Of a DNA stretch of 64,000 nucleotides, positions 9,669 to 19,924 are shown in pieces. Position numbers and translations under genes: made by a program. The stretch comes from Ascoidea asiatica (lineage: Eukaryota; Ascomycota; Saccharomycetes; Ascoideales; Ascoideaceae). The stretch spans positions 2,222,271 to 2,286,270 of the forward strand of contig BCKQ01000002.1 in assembly GCA_001600695.1 (NCBI GenBank), in the 5' to 3' direction. The notes below the pieces were generated by a model, which worked only from the letters and a program-made list of their open reading frames with translations, did no database searches and was not told the origin of the DNA. How positions within the stretch are numbered: position 1 is the stretch's first letter; each line of letters opens with the position of its first letter.

Positions 9669-10982
9669 ATGTTAGACCCAAATTCAAAAGTTTTAATAAT
9701 TGGTGGTGGTACCTTTGGTTTATCGACTGCTTTATGGTTACTTCGTAATGGACATAAAAACGTTGAAATAATCGATTGTTATGAGATTCCCTCAGATATT
9801 TCTGCAGCTTATGATATTAATAAAATCGTTCAATCTTCATATTCAGATGAGTTTCATACAAAATTAGCCCTTGAATCTTTAAAATTATGGCAGAATGATA
9901 ATGTATTCAAAAAATCTTTCCATGAAGTTGGTATAATTTATGCTGCAAATTCTGCTGAACCATTGAAAGAAATCAAAGATGTTGAGAAAAAAAGATTATT
10001 GATGGGTCGTTCTGGTTTTAAAAAGTTAAGTGATAAAAGTGATTTTAAAAAAATTATACCTTCATTATCTGGTGAGATTTCTAATTGGAAAGCATATTTT
10101 CAAGAAAATGAATGTGGTTGGGCACATTCTTTAAATGCTTTAATTTCAACTGCTCATGAAGTTAAAAAACTTGGTGGTGTATTTACTGTTGGAAATGTGA
10201 ATGGTTTAATTTATGATAAAGAAAATTCTTTAATTAAAGGCTGTACAATTAAAGAAGATAATAATAGAAAAATTTATGCTGATACTACGGTTATTGCTGC
10301 AGGTGCTTCTTCTGTTAAACTTTTTGATTTTAAAAATCAATTATTAGCTAAATGTTGGACAGTTGCTCATATTAAATTAACTGAAGAAGAATCTAAGAAG
10401 TTAAAAGATATTCCTGTTGTTTTAAATCTTGAAAAAGGTTTTTTTTTTGAACCTGATACTAATAATGAATTAAAAATCTGTAATGAATTTCCTGGTTATA
10501 CAAATTATATTGATTCAAATGAAATTCCAGATAATTCAATTCCAGTGGCAAAGAATTCAATTCCAAAAGAAGCTGAAAATGATATTAGATCTTTATTAGC
10601 AGAAGTTTATCCAGAATTCTCAAATAGACCTTTTGTCAAAACTAAAATTTGTTGGTGTACAGATACTCCAGATCGTTATTTCTTAATTGATTATCATCCA
10701 GATTATCAAAAATCATTAGTTTTTGCAACAGGAGATTCAGGTCATGGATTCAAATTCATGCCAATTATTGGTAAATATATTGCTTTGTTTATTTTGAATG
10801 GAAAAGTTGCTTTAGGGAAAGAAAAATCTTTCAAATGGAGATGGAGACCAGAAACATCAAAAAATAGAATTCAAGATAGATTTGGTGGTGAAGGAAGAGT
10901 CAAAGATTTACATGAAATCAAAGATTGGGTTAAAGCAGATACTGACGACAAAGCCAAACTGATTGCCAGTTCCAGGTTATAA
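9669..10982 (+). CDS. Fructosyl-amino-acid oxidase (amadoriase), probably peroxisomal
   Basis: A 437-residue flavoenzyme of the D-amino-acid-oxidase fold. It oxidatively removes the sugar from glycated amino acids, giving a free amino acid, glucosone and H2O2. The N-terminal dinucleotide fold is VLIIGGGTFGLSTALWLL (Gly12-Gly17 loop), followed by YDINKIVQSSYSD, a block typical of amadoriases. Near residue 325 the segment ICWCTDTPDRYFLIDYHP corresponds to the region holding the Cys that carries covalent FAD. GDSGHGFKFMPIIG near 357-370 is the family's C-terminal FAD signature. The chain ends in Ser-Arg-Leu, a PTS1 peroxisome signal, as expected for an H2O2-forming oxidase. Length is normal for the family (about 430-450). 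Saccharomyces lacks this enzyme, while several other yeasts and moulds have it. It could let the cell use Amadori products as a nitrogen source. Confidence 0.9.
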   Translation: MLDPNSKVLIIGGGTFGLSTALWLLRNGHKNVEIIDCYEIPSDISAAYDINKIVQSSYSDEFHTKLALESLKLWQNDNVFKKSFHEVGIIYAANSAEPLKEIKDVEKKRLLMGRSGFKKLSDKSDFKKIIPSLSGEISNWKAYFQENECGWAHSLNALISTAHEVKKLGGVFTVGNVNGLIYDKENSLIKGCTIKEDNNRKIYADTTVIAAGASSVKLFDFKNQLLAKCWTVAHIKLTEEESKKLKDIPVVLNLEKGFFFEPDTNNELKICNEFPGYTNYIDSNEIPDNSIPVAKNSIPKEAENDIRSLLAEVYPEFSNRPFVKTKICWCTDTPDRYFLIDYHPDYQKSLVFATGDSGHGFKFMPIIGKYIALFILNGKVALGKEKSFKWRWRPETSKNRIQDRFGGEGRVKDLHEIKDWVKADTDDKAKLIASSRL

Positions 10983-12156
10983 TATTTCTAGCTCATTTTT
11001 ATCTAATTTTTCTTTTATTTATTTACTTTAATTTAATACAAATTTTTTCACATTTTAAAATTTTTCATCTGCAGAAAAAAAAAAACCAAAAAAAATCAGC
11101 AAAAAGTAAAGTCAATTTACAATGACCCTTGTTCAATCAGGCCATTTATTCATTAATTTTTGCAAGAAACAAGAAAGGTGAAGAGAAAAAAATTTGATTC
11201 TTTAAATTCCGATTTCTTTTGAAAAACATATTTTGAAAATTTGACATTAGCATGATAAAGAAATGTTTTGATATCTAAAAGAGTTGGTTAATCTAAAATT
11301 AAATGCCCCCTAAGGTGACAATTGAAAACTATCATTTGATAAAATTTTCTAATCGGTATTATATCCATATTTAGCAAGATATTAAAATATAATTACTGAT
11401 AAATTTTATAAGTTACCTGTTTAAATATCTAAATCATAATTCAGTGAGTAGATTGTGTACACCGTATAAGGTTAGTGGTAAGTCGTTCCAGATTAGGTTT
11501 TCTCTTTCACCCATTTAAAGTTATCGCTTGTGACAAAACCTAAATTTTTCGAGATTTCGAGCTTCTCAAGAATTTCTCGATACCAAAAATGCCATTTGCT
11601 AACAAAAAAACCGGCGAAGGTGGTCCACATGGTATTTACACCACGAGTTTGACTGTATTTCTTTGTTAAAAGCCATATTTTTTCCACCGTTCATCCAAAG
11701 CTAGGTGTTTTTCAGGTGAGTGCGGTTTGTTAAGCTACGCAGTTCTAAAATTTCAGCTTCTGGTTAAGCTTTTGCGCTTGGTAAATATTCAGGTTGAGGC
11801 TTGTATATGTGTAGATATGCATTATCGGTTGCTTGTTTGCCTCCATAGGATACGTAATCATAAGCTGAGCGTTGAAAGCAGCTGGTTTAGCCAATCCAAA
11901 AACACACTCATTTGCCAAAAATTTGAAATTTAAGACAAATATGCCTGTAATTTCAATATTCATATCCATAATAATAACAATATCATTGTTGATAGCATCA
12001 AAGATAATTTATGAAAACATTTGATAACCGATAAATGAAGTAACAGGTATGATTCTTTGTTGACTGATTAAATCGGTTTGTATCTTGACTGCTTTTCCTT
12101 TTTCTTTTGATACTCTTACAATTTGGGTTTGGGCTTTTTTTTACTACTTCCTTTCA

Positions 12157-12233
12157 CTTATCAAATATTGTTTTTATATCAATCAGTGCTAAACATTTAG
12201 AAAAAATTGTCTCAATAATGATAAGAAAGATAA
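12157..12233. promoter_or_regulatory. Cluster of GATA-factor motifs upstream of the OPT gene
   Basis: CTTATC at 12157-12162, GATAAG at 12220-12225 and GATAA at 12229-12233 lie 160-240 bases before the OPT start. Peptide-transporter genes in yeasts are often under nitrogen control by GATA factors. The motif is short and AT-rich DNA gives it by chance, so the call is weak. Confidence 0.3.
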
Positions 12234-12272
12234 CTGATTACAAGATCAAAGTGACTCCATGATTACAAAACA

Positions 12273-12278
12273 TATAAA
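12273..12278 (+). promoter_or_regulatory. TATA box of the OPT gene
   Basis: TATAAA followed by G, 118 bases upstream of the ATG at 12396, is within the usual yeast spacing. It fits an inducible promoter. Confidence 0.4.
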
Positions 12279-12395
12279 GCCATCAAAATTTCCTCTAAAG
12301 TTTATTCAGTTATAAATTATTTATTCTCTTAATTAAATTATTCATCTCGATCAGGTTCCATATAATATTTTAAGCTTTTTAAGATAATTACCAAA

Positions 12396-14789
12396 ATGGG
12401 GATCTTTAATCGTAAATCCAAATCAACTCCTTCTACTGATGATATAATTGTTCAAAATGATTCAAGCAGCTTAGATAATAATTCAGATGCTAAAATAATT
12501 GAAAAAACAGATATTCAATCCAAAGAAGTTCTCACTGATCCAGAAAGTTATCCAATTGATGCTTCTAATGAAAATGTATTCACAAAATATCCTCCAGATG
12601 TAATCTTAGATGAATCTGCTGATGAATCACCTTTGCCAGAAGTTAGAGGTATTGTTAAATCAACTGATGATTATGAATTACCTGTTAATACTTTTAGAGC
12701 TTGGTTCTTAGGTATTATTTTTACTATTGTTGGAAGTGGTGTTAATCAATTCTTTTCTATGCGTTATCCAAGTGTTACAATTTCTTCTGCTGTCGCTCAA
12801 TTAGTTTCATATCCAATTGGTCAAGGTTTAGCAATGATTTTACCAATTTATACAATTAATTTAGGTAAATTAGGTAAATTTTGTATAAATCCAGATAGAA
12901 AATTTAATGTTAAGGAACATACTTTAATCACTGTAATGGCTAATATTTCTTTTACTGCTGCCTGGGCAACCGATGTTATTCAAGCTCAAGTTGCATTTTA
13001 TGATCGTCCTGCAAAAACTGGCTATCAAATTTTAATGGTTTTAACATGTCAATTATTTGGTCTTGGTGTTGCTGGTTTATGTGATAATTTTTTGGTTAAA
13101 CCTTCTGGAATGTATTGGCCTGCTACTTTATCAAATGTTGCTTTATTTACTTCAATTCATTCAAGAGAAAACTCAATTGCAAATGGTTGGAAAATTACTA
13201 GAATAAAATTTTTTTTAATTGTATTTTGTTGTTCATTTTGTTATTATTGGTTACCAGGTTTATGTTTTACTGCTTTATCTTATTTCACATGGATCTGTTG
13301 GGCTGCTCCAAATAATATTGTTGTTAATCAATTATTTGGTCAAATTCAAGGTCTTGGTTATTTCCCATTAACTTTTGATTGGGCTCAAATTGCTTATAAT
13401 GGTTCTCCATTACTTTCTCCATTACACGCTCAATATAATACTTTATTTGGTTGGTTTATGTTTTTTGGTATTTTACCTCCAATTTTATATTACACAAACA
13501 CCTTTTATTCATCTTATTTACCAATCAGTTCGTCAACTGTTTATGATAATACAGGTGCAGAATATAATGGTACTAGAATTATTGATTCAAGTGGTTCTTT
13601 CAGTCAAGAAGCTTATAATGACTATTCACCACCTTTTTTACCTGTTACATATGCAATTGCTTACGGTACTTCATTTGCTGTTTTAACTGCAGGTCCTGTT
13701 TACGTTTATTTAAATCATGGAAAACAAATCTGGCAAGTAATTAGAGGTTCCAAAAGTTCTGATGGTGCTGTTAAACATGATATTCATGTAAGACTTATGG
13801 ATAGATATCCCTCAGTTCCTAAATGGTGGTATGGATTATTATGTATAATTGTTTTTGCTGTCACTTGTGTTATTATGGAAGTATATCATGTTGGATGGCC
13901 AATTTGGGGTATAGTTGTAGCTTTTTTAATGGTTTGTGTTTTTATTCTACCAATTGGAATGGTTTATGCTGCAACAAATATTAATACAAATAATATGACT
14001 GTTTTAGGTCAAATTATTTCTGGTTATTTATTGCCAGGTTTACCGATTGTTGCACTTACTTTTAAATTTTACGCCTATACTGGAATTGCACAAGCTTTAG
14101 CATTTTCATCTGATATGAAATTAGCTTATTATATGAAGGTTCCTAAAAGAACCATATTCTGGGCTCAATTAATTTCTTGTATTATTGGTGCATTTGTTCA
14201 AGTTGGTATTAATATTTTTATGTTAAATAATGTTGATGGTATTTGTACTACAGATCAATCTGATGGTTTTACTTGTCCTCAAGGTAAAACAAATTTTGCA
14301 GCTTCTGTTATTTGGGGTGCTGTTGGTCCTGGAAGATTGTATAGTATTGGAAAAATTTATTCTGGATTATTACATTTATTTTGGATTGGTGCCCTTATTC
14401 CTGTTGTTACTTACTTTCTTCAAAAGAAATTTCCAACAAATAAAATTTTAAAGAATTTAAATTGGGTTGTTGTATTTGGTGCTATGGGTAATTATCCACC
14501 AGCAACAGGTATTAATTATACTAGTGCTATTGCAGTTGCTATTTTCTTTAATCATTTTATAAGAAAGAGATATGGTCAATGGTGGACAAAATATTTATTT
14601 GTTCTTAGTTGTGCTTTAGACGTTGGTGTTGCTCTTGCTGGAATAATAATCTTCTTTGCTGTTAGTTATCCAGGATATAGTGTTTCTTGGTGGGGAACTG
14701 AAGTAATGAATAACAATGCTGATGGTCAATCAACTCCTTATAATGCAATGCCAGAAAAAGGATACTTTGGACCTGATAGTTGGAGTTGA
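12396..14789 (+). CDS. Oligopeptide transporter, OPT family
   Basis: A 797-residue polytopic plasma-membrane proton-coupled transporter, probably for tetra/pentapeptides or glutathione-like compounds. The ~80-residue acidic, Ser-rich cytosolic tail leads into the family entry motif SPLPEVRGIVKSTDDYELP. Then come VNTFRAWFLGIIFTIVGSGVNQFF and the loop MRYPSVTISSAVAQLVSYPIG. Near residue 580 YYMKVPKRTIFWAQ corresponds to the conserved KIPPR-type motif, and GAMGNYPPATGINYTSAI lies near the last helices. I count about 14 hydrophobic segments, the usual number. The C-terminal WWGTE block is also family-like. Length is close to S. cerevisiae Opt1 and Opt2. Sequence alone does not show which peptides it carries. 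The promoter has a TATA box and GATA motifs, in line with nitrogen control. It is convergent with the GH5 gene. Confidence 0.92.
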   Translation: MGIFNRKSKSTPSTDDIIVQNDSSSLDNNSDAKIIEKTDIQSKEVLTDPESYPIDASNENVFTKYPPDVILDESADESPLPEVRGIVKSTDDYELPVNTFRAWFLGIIFTIVGSGVNQFFSMRYPSVTISSAVAQLVSYPIGQGLAMILPIYTINLGKLGKFCINPDRKFNVKEHTLITVMANISFTAAWATDVIQAQVAFYDRPAKTGYQILMVLTCQLFGLGVAGLCDNFLVKPSGMYWPATLSNVALFTSIHSRENSIANGWKITRIKFFLIVFCCSFCYYWLPGLCFTALSYFTWICWAAPNNIVVNQLFGQIQGLGYFPLTFDWAQIAYNGSPLLSPLHAQYNTLFGWFMFFGILPPILYYTNTFYSSYLPISSSTVYDNTGAEYNGTRIIDSSGSFSQEAYNDYSPPFLPVTYAIAYGTSFAVLTAGPVYVYLNHGKQIWQVIRGSKSSDGAVKHDIHVRLMDRYPSVPKWWYGLLCIIVFAVTCVIMEVYHVGWPIWGIVVAFLMVCVFILPIGMVYAATNINTNNMTVLGQIISGYLLPGLPIVALTFKFYAYTGIAQALAFSSDMKLAYYMKVPKRTIFWAQLISCIIGAFVQVGINIFMLNNVDGICTTDQSDGFTCPQGKTNFAASVIWGAVGPGRLYSIGKIYSGLLHLFWIGALIPVVTYFLQKKFPTNKILKNLNWVVVFGAMGNYPPATGINYTSAIAVAIFFNHFIRKRYGQWWTKYLFVLSCALDVGVALAGIIIFFAVSYPGYSVSWWGTEVMNNNADGQSTPYNAMPEKGYFGPDSWS

Positions 14790-15182
14790 TCGAATTTTTT
14801 TTTTGTTCTTGGTTAACTTGATTTTTCTTTTTTCTTACATTTACAAACGCTTTCTTAAATACTTTTAGTAATAGTACTTTAATCTTGCTAGACTTTAAAA
14901 TGTTTTTTTTTTCTCAGAATTTTTTCTTTTTATTTATTTATTTTCATTAGATATTCTCTTCTCAATTGTTTCTTTTCTTTTTTGCTTGTTTATGTTTCCT
15001 AAACACAATTTTCAAACTTTCGAAAATTAACTTTAGGTAAATTTTTTATTACTTATAAATAAATATTATTTATTTAAAATTTAGAATTTGTGTAATACTA
15101 AGTAGAAAAGCAAAAAAAAGTGCAAAAAAATAAAAATTAAATTTTGAAGAGGCTATATAATCTAATTACTTATACAGTCTAT
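14790..15182. other. Convergent intergenic spacer
   Basis: T-rich 3' flank of the OPT gene passing into A-rich 3' flank of the GH5 gene near 15080, as expected for two polyadenylation regions face to face. It has no GC island and no gene. Confidence 0.6.
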
Positions 15183-16616
15183 TCAATCTTGACTTAGAAT
15201 TTCATTCAAAGCATCTCTTTTTAAAACATTTTCAAATTTAAAAGATGCCGCCATTTCATCTAATTCCTCGAATGATAGGTCTTTGAAATAACTTGCAAAT
15301 TCATAAGTAAGATATTGACTTAATAACATATCTCTTAAAACTCTATCGACATAATCACCAATTCTCCAAGTTTTTGGGTATAAAATAGTCTGAAGATCTT
15401 TTGGAATTTCTTCTTTAAAATGATCTTTGATTGAATCATATAATTTTTCAACTACAGGATCAGTATCTCTACCCCATCTATCAAGACCAAGTCTTTTCTT
15501 TTTTGCAAACCATTTATTCAAAACTTCAAAATATTTAGATTTTGGATCAACAAAAGTTAAAGCTTGATAACCAATATCTTTATATAACCAAATTGACCAA
15601 CCAATTGGAGTACCATTACCATTTGGATTACCTTTTTTATAAATTTTTAATTGTTCTTTTAAACCATGAAATCTTGATTTATTAACTTCTTCAGGATTTA
15701 AATCACCTCTGACAGTACTTGCATAAACAGGACCAAATTCACCATTCCAAACAGGAACATTTAATTCTTTCATATATTCAACTTTTCTATTATATTGTTT
15801 TAATAATATATCAATTTCAGGTTGAGTACCTTTAAATTCACCATTTTTTTGAGTAAAAGCAGGAAAACCATACATTGCATAATCATGAATAGAATAAACT
15901 GAATTTGGAAATGGAGTTTTTGGAAATTTAGTAAAATCCATTGCATAAGTATTTGCATCAAGGAAAAAAAGATGATTTTTATCAACTTTTTGAATTTCTT
16001 TAATAACTTTTGAATAAAAATTAACTAATCTATAATGTTTTGAATCAGCAGGTTCATTTAAAAGATTATAACCAGCTATAAATTCATTATCTTTATAGTA
16101 TTCAGCAATTTTAACCCATAAATTAATTATTGAATCTTGAAATACATTAAATTTCCAAAATAAAGCTTTATGTAAACCAGAATCTGAATGCCAATCTTGA
16201 TTTTGGCCACCTGGAACAGCATGTAAATCTAAAACTACATATATTTTATATTTTGCACAAATATTTATAACATAATCTAATAATTTAAAACCATTTGGAT
16301 TAATTTTAAATAAATCTTCATCATCAAGAAAATGTCTATAATTGAATGGAAATCTTAAACAATTGAAATTTAAACTTTTAAAAAATTTAGCATCATTATC
16401 CATCCAAAAATATTTATAAAATTTATCAAAGAAAAAATCAAATTTTTCTCTACCCATTGTTTTTAAAAGTGCTTCTTTCATTTCATGTTCTTGACCTGGA
16501 TAACCAGTGATGAAATTTTCCATATTTAATTGACCACCAATGGCAGCACCTTTTAAAATAACTGGTTTTTCATTTTCATCGACAATATCAGTGGCTTTAA
16601 CTTTTAAGAAACCCAT
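15183..16616 (-). CDS. GH5 glycoside hydrolase, cytosolic exo-beta-1,3-glucanase-like (YBR056W type)
   Basis: A 477-residue family 5 glycosidase. It starts with the phrase FLKVKATDIVDENEKPVILKG, and GGQLNMENFITGYPG corresponds to the start of YBR056W-type enzymes. There is no signal peptide, unlike secreted Exg1. The barrel landmarks are LRFPFNYRHF (about 87-96), the VVLDLHAVPGGQNQDWHSD block (127-145), the acid/base Glu188 in YNLLNEPA, HDYAMYGF (244-251), and the nucleophile Glu293 in PVWNGEFGPVY. Both catalytic Glu are present, so the enzyme should be active on a beta-glucoside. The natural substrate of this intracellular branch is not established, and glycolipid glucosides are one possibility. 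The C-terminal ~90 residues (VVEKLYDSIKDHF...) form the helical tail of the subfamily. The promoter lies in the long region to the right. Confidence 0.9.
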   Translation of the reverse strand: MGFLKVKATDIVDENEKPVILKGAAIGGQLNMENFITGYPGQEHEMKEALLKTMGREKFDFFFDKFYKYFWMDNDAKFFKSLNFNCLRFPFNYRHFLDDEDLFKINPNGFKLLDYVINICAKYKIYVVLDLHAVPGGQNQDWHSDSGLHKALFWKFNVFQDSIINLWVKIAEYYKDNEFIAGYNLLNEPADSKHYRLVNFYSKVIKEIQKVDKNHLFFLDANTYAMDFTKFPKTPFPNSVYSIHDYAMYGFPAFTQKNGEFKGTQPEIDILLKQYNRKVEYMKELNVPVWNGEFGPVYASTVRGDLNPEEVNKSRFHGLKEQLKIYKKGNPNGNGTPIGWSIWLYKDIGYQALTFVDPKSKYFEVLNKWFAKKKRLGLDRWGRDTDPVVEKLYDSIKDHFKEEIPKDLQTILYPKTWRIGDYVDRVLRDMLLSQYLTYEFASYFKDLSFEELDEMAASFKFENVLKRDALNEILSQD

Positions 16617-18509
16617 TTTTTTTAAAATTTTTTAGTTTAATTTTGTAAATAATTTTAAATTCAATAAAAAAAGTAAGAATAAGAATTTAAAGAAAAAATA
16701 AGATATAAGAATCAAATTGAAGTTACTATTATTGATTGAATGATGAATATTTGTTTTTGATTTTTTTTAAGATATCGAATAAACAAAATTCAATGATTTA
16801 AAATCAAATAATTTGAGCATTTTATATAATGTAAAAAAGAAAATACTTTTACAATCAAACCAATTTTTATGAATATTAATTTCGATTGACGTGAATTGAA
16901 AGCTATTTATTCTCTTATTTATCCAACAGGGGAGTTCCGGCTAAAAGCAAGAATAAAAAGAATAGGCAACTAGCTCAACAGGTTAACAAAAGAGGTCTAT
17001 TGATAATGATTCAACCTTTTTATTTACTTTAGAATAGGATCTTTCTCCAAAAAGAAAATAAAGGGAGATAATTTGGTAAAATAGAAATAGTGACTTGAAA
17101 AACTGGGGTAATTTAGAAGAGTAACAGCCGTTTGGCAGCGACGAAATCCTCTTCCTCAAAAGGGTTTACGCCGAATCGGGACACGGCTAAATAAAAAAAC
17201 GAAGCCGGAAACAGATAAAACAAAAACGGAAAAGCAAGGAAGCGGATAAATTATTATATAATACGGCCGTGCAAACGGATAGCGGTTTTTTTTAATTTTG
17301 TGGCGTGTTGAGGCTTTTTTTTTTTTTTATTGTTTTAGGGCTCTGTTTTTCTGAGTCATAAGCAAATAAATTAAGTTAAACTAAATTTAATTGACTAAAT
17401 TAAAAAGATGAATAAAACTAAATTGAGTTAATTCTAGGAGTTTATGATCTAGCTCATTAACCAGTCTGAAAATATTATTAAGTTGAATTTAGATTAATGA
17501 ACTTCAATATGATTCAGTCAGATTTAAGACCAAGACGAGGATCAGGATCAAGATCAGGATAAGTTGTTATCAGGATTCATTTCATTCAAGCTTTTATTGA
17601 AACCATTTGATTATAAGATGTATTAGTATTGATTACTATGATTCTTTGATTATTTTTCAATGATTAATTTTATATTATTAAGCTTGACCCAAAAAAAAAG
17701 TTCAATTATAGAAAAGAAGTTTAATGGCAATAGCATAAAAACATATTATTGTTGTATAGAGAAACAGTATTGGAATACATTATTAATTAATGAATGATTC
17801 AGTTAATATCATCTTATGTTTTTTTCATATATTTGACATGGAGTAAAATCACTCAATCCATAAACTAATGAATCAATTAATCAATCAGTTAATCTGTAAA
17901 TCTACAAGTCAAAATTATAGCTTTAAATTTTCTAGATGTTTTCTTTGTCACATTAATAATATTATTTTTGCTCTGAAAAAATATTTCATTACTCTTATTT
18001 GGCTTCATGAACCTTACTGATATAAAAGCTCAGTGTTTAAAGTATACTCAATTAAGTTATACAGTATGTTTTATGTTTTATGTTTTGGAGTTTATGGGCT
18101 AAACTTTAATTAGAAAATAATTTCAAATTTAAAAGCACTGTTTAGTAAATAAAATTTTTTTTTTTCAATTTGAGAAACTTTCTCTTTATTATCCTAAGGA
18201 TTCGTAACCTTACCCAATAAAAAAAAAATTATGTCTACAGAGTTTGAGGCTTTGAAAAAACAAAAAGTCAACAATTATGATCTAATTTTGTTACAAATAA
18301 TTATTTGGTCTTAGATTTTTGATAATTTTTCATTTTTTAATTTCATCTTGTAATTTTATTGAATAGCAATACTAATTATTCTACGTAACGTAAAACTTTT
18401 ACTCCAAAATAAAATTATTTATTAGCTTTAGCTTATAATCAAGTTAAATATCATTTACTTATATAGTAAATAGTAAATCAATTGATTTGCTACAACTTTT
18501 GTTTTAACC

Positions 18510-18540
<31 letters not shown>

Positions 18541-19924
18541 CATTATTGATTTAAACAAAAAGTCAGCTGAGAAGAAGTAAAACTGGTAAAATGAATAACG
18601 TTAGAATTTTGCATAGAGTATATTATATAATTAAACTTAAGTAAATACAGTAACCACTTACATCTTTGAAGGAATATTAATATTCTGATAAGAATTTAAT
18701 TACCAATGAAAAAATCTCAGATTGAGTAAACTGTTAAAGATTTAATCCTAATTTCAAAGTCCTTGTTGAATGATTGGTGAAACTGTTACTACTCAGACTA
18801 GGACTAGTACAACTGCATTGTAATTGATTACTGTAAAGTATTTGATTGAATCAAAATGATAGAATATGATGATGTAAAGTAAAACCCAGGTTAGCATTCA
18901 TCATAAACAAGCAAATAACATTAAATTATTCATTGTATTCATTGTATTCATTATATTTCAAAAATATAATAAATATTATTAAAAGCTTTAAAATTAGAAG
19001 TTTACTAAAAATCATAGGGCATCTAAATCAAATAAAGTTGTCATAGACCAATAAAATTTTTTTGATAGCTGAAAATTTTTCATTAAATATTCATAAATAA
19101 TTTATTTTGACTAAAAAAAAAAAAATTCAAAATCAAAATTACGAATTTCAATTCATTTGGTTAACTGATTTAATAATAAACTTTTATAACTACCTAATTT
19201 TTAGGTTAAATTTTCAAAATCATGTTTCAGAAAATTTAATCATTAAAAACTTTTGTGGAGTAACCTTCTCATACGCGATACTTTAAATGCATTTTTTTTA
19301 ATGCTCTTTCTTTTTCAAAAGTCTGTTCATTATACAAAAATAACAAAAAAATAAATTTGAAAGGTAATTTGTAAGCATTTTTTAGAGCATTTAATTTTAT
19401 AATAGTAATAAAATAAAAATTTTATTGAAAAAATTTAACTACACTGACTACATTACCTAATTTTTTTATTTTCTACAAGATCCAGGTCAAAATTTTAAAA
19501 TAAAGAAAATACATTTATTGACGAAATTACACGAAGATAATAAAAAATAAGGATATGCATATAGTTTTTTTTTTGAGAAAAAAAATTTGTTATAGATATA
19601 ATTCTCTTTTCAGATAGATGAAATACTAAATAAATAGTTAAGTACGAATCTAAATAAAAATAGGAGTAAAAAGAAAAAGGAGTAAAAAAAAGATATAATG
19701 ACATTGAACGTAAATAGAAAATAGGTGTGAAAATACTCTGAAATGAAATGGAACCGAAAATTAAAAAATTGAAATTGAAATTGAAAATACTATTTGTCAG
19801 TAAATGAATATTTAGAGAGAAGAAAAATCCATTTTAAAAAAGGAAAAGAAAAAATTAAGAAGTGAAGAGGCATTAGAATTTTAATAATATAAAGATTATC
19901 TCTTTTTTGTGAAGTATTAGCTCA
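16617..19924. other. Long intergenic region, promoter of the GH5 gene
   Basis: 3.3 kb without a gene. About 17100-17350 is GC-richer, with several CGG/CCG triplets (GCCGAATCGG, ACGGCCGTGC, AGCGG) typical of zinc-cluster factor targets, 500-730 bases upstream of the GH5 start. From 17530 to 17560 there are short AGGATCA-like repeats. A 28-base A run lies at 18511-18538. The remainder is featureless AT-rich DNA and includes the 3' flank of the gene at 19925. Confidence 0.5.
18511..18538. repeat. Poly(A) run of 28 bases
   Basis: Uninterrupted A28 preceded by TTTTAACCT and followed by GCC. No open frame or element end is seen on its 5' side, so slippage is as likely as a retroposed tail. Confidence 0.8.

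Larger units (their letters stand above)
10983..12395. other. Intergenic, promoter of the OPT transporter gene
   Basis: The first 450 bases are AT-rich 3' flank. About 11440-11930 is GC-richer, and two minus-strand open frames (11493-11687 and 11745-11969) lie there. Their products have no recognisable motif and lack plausible promoter spacing, so I do not call them genes. The last 250 bases carry GATA motifs and a TATA element (separate entries). Confidence 0.5.
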
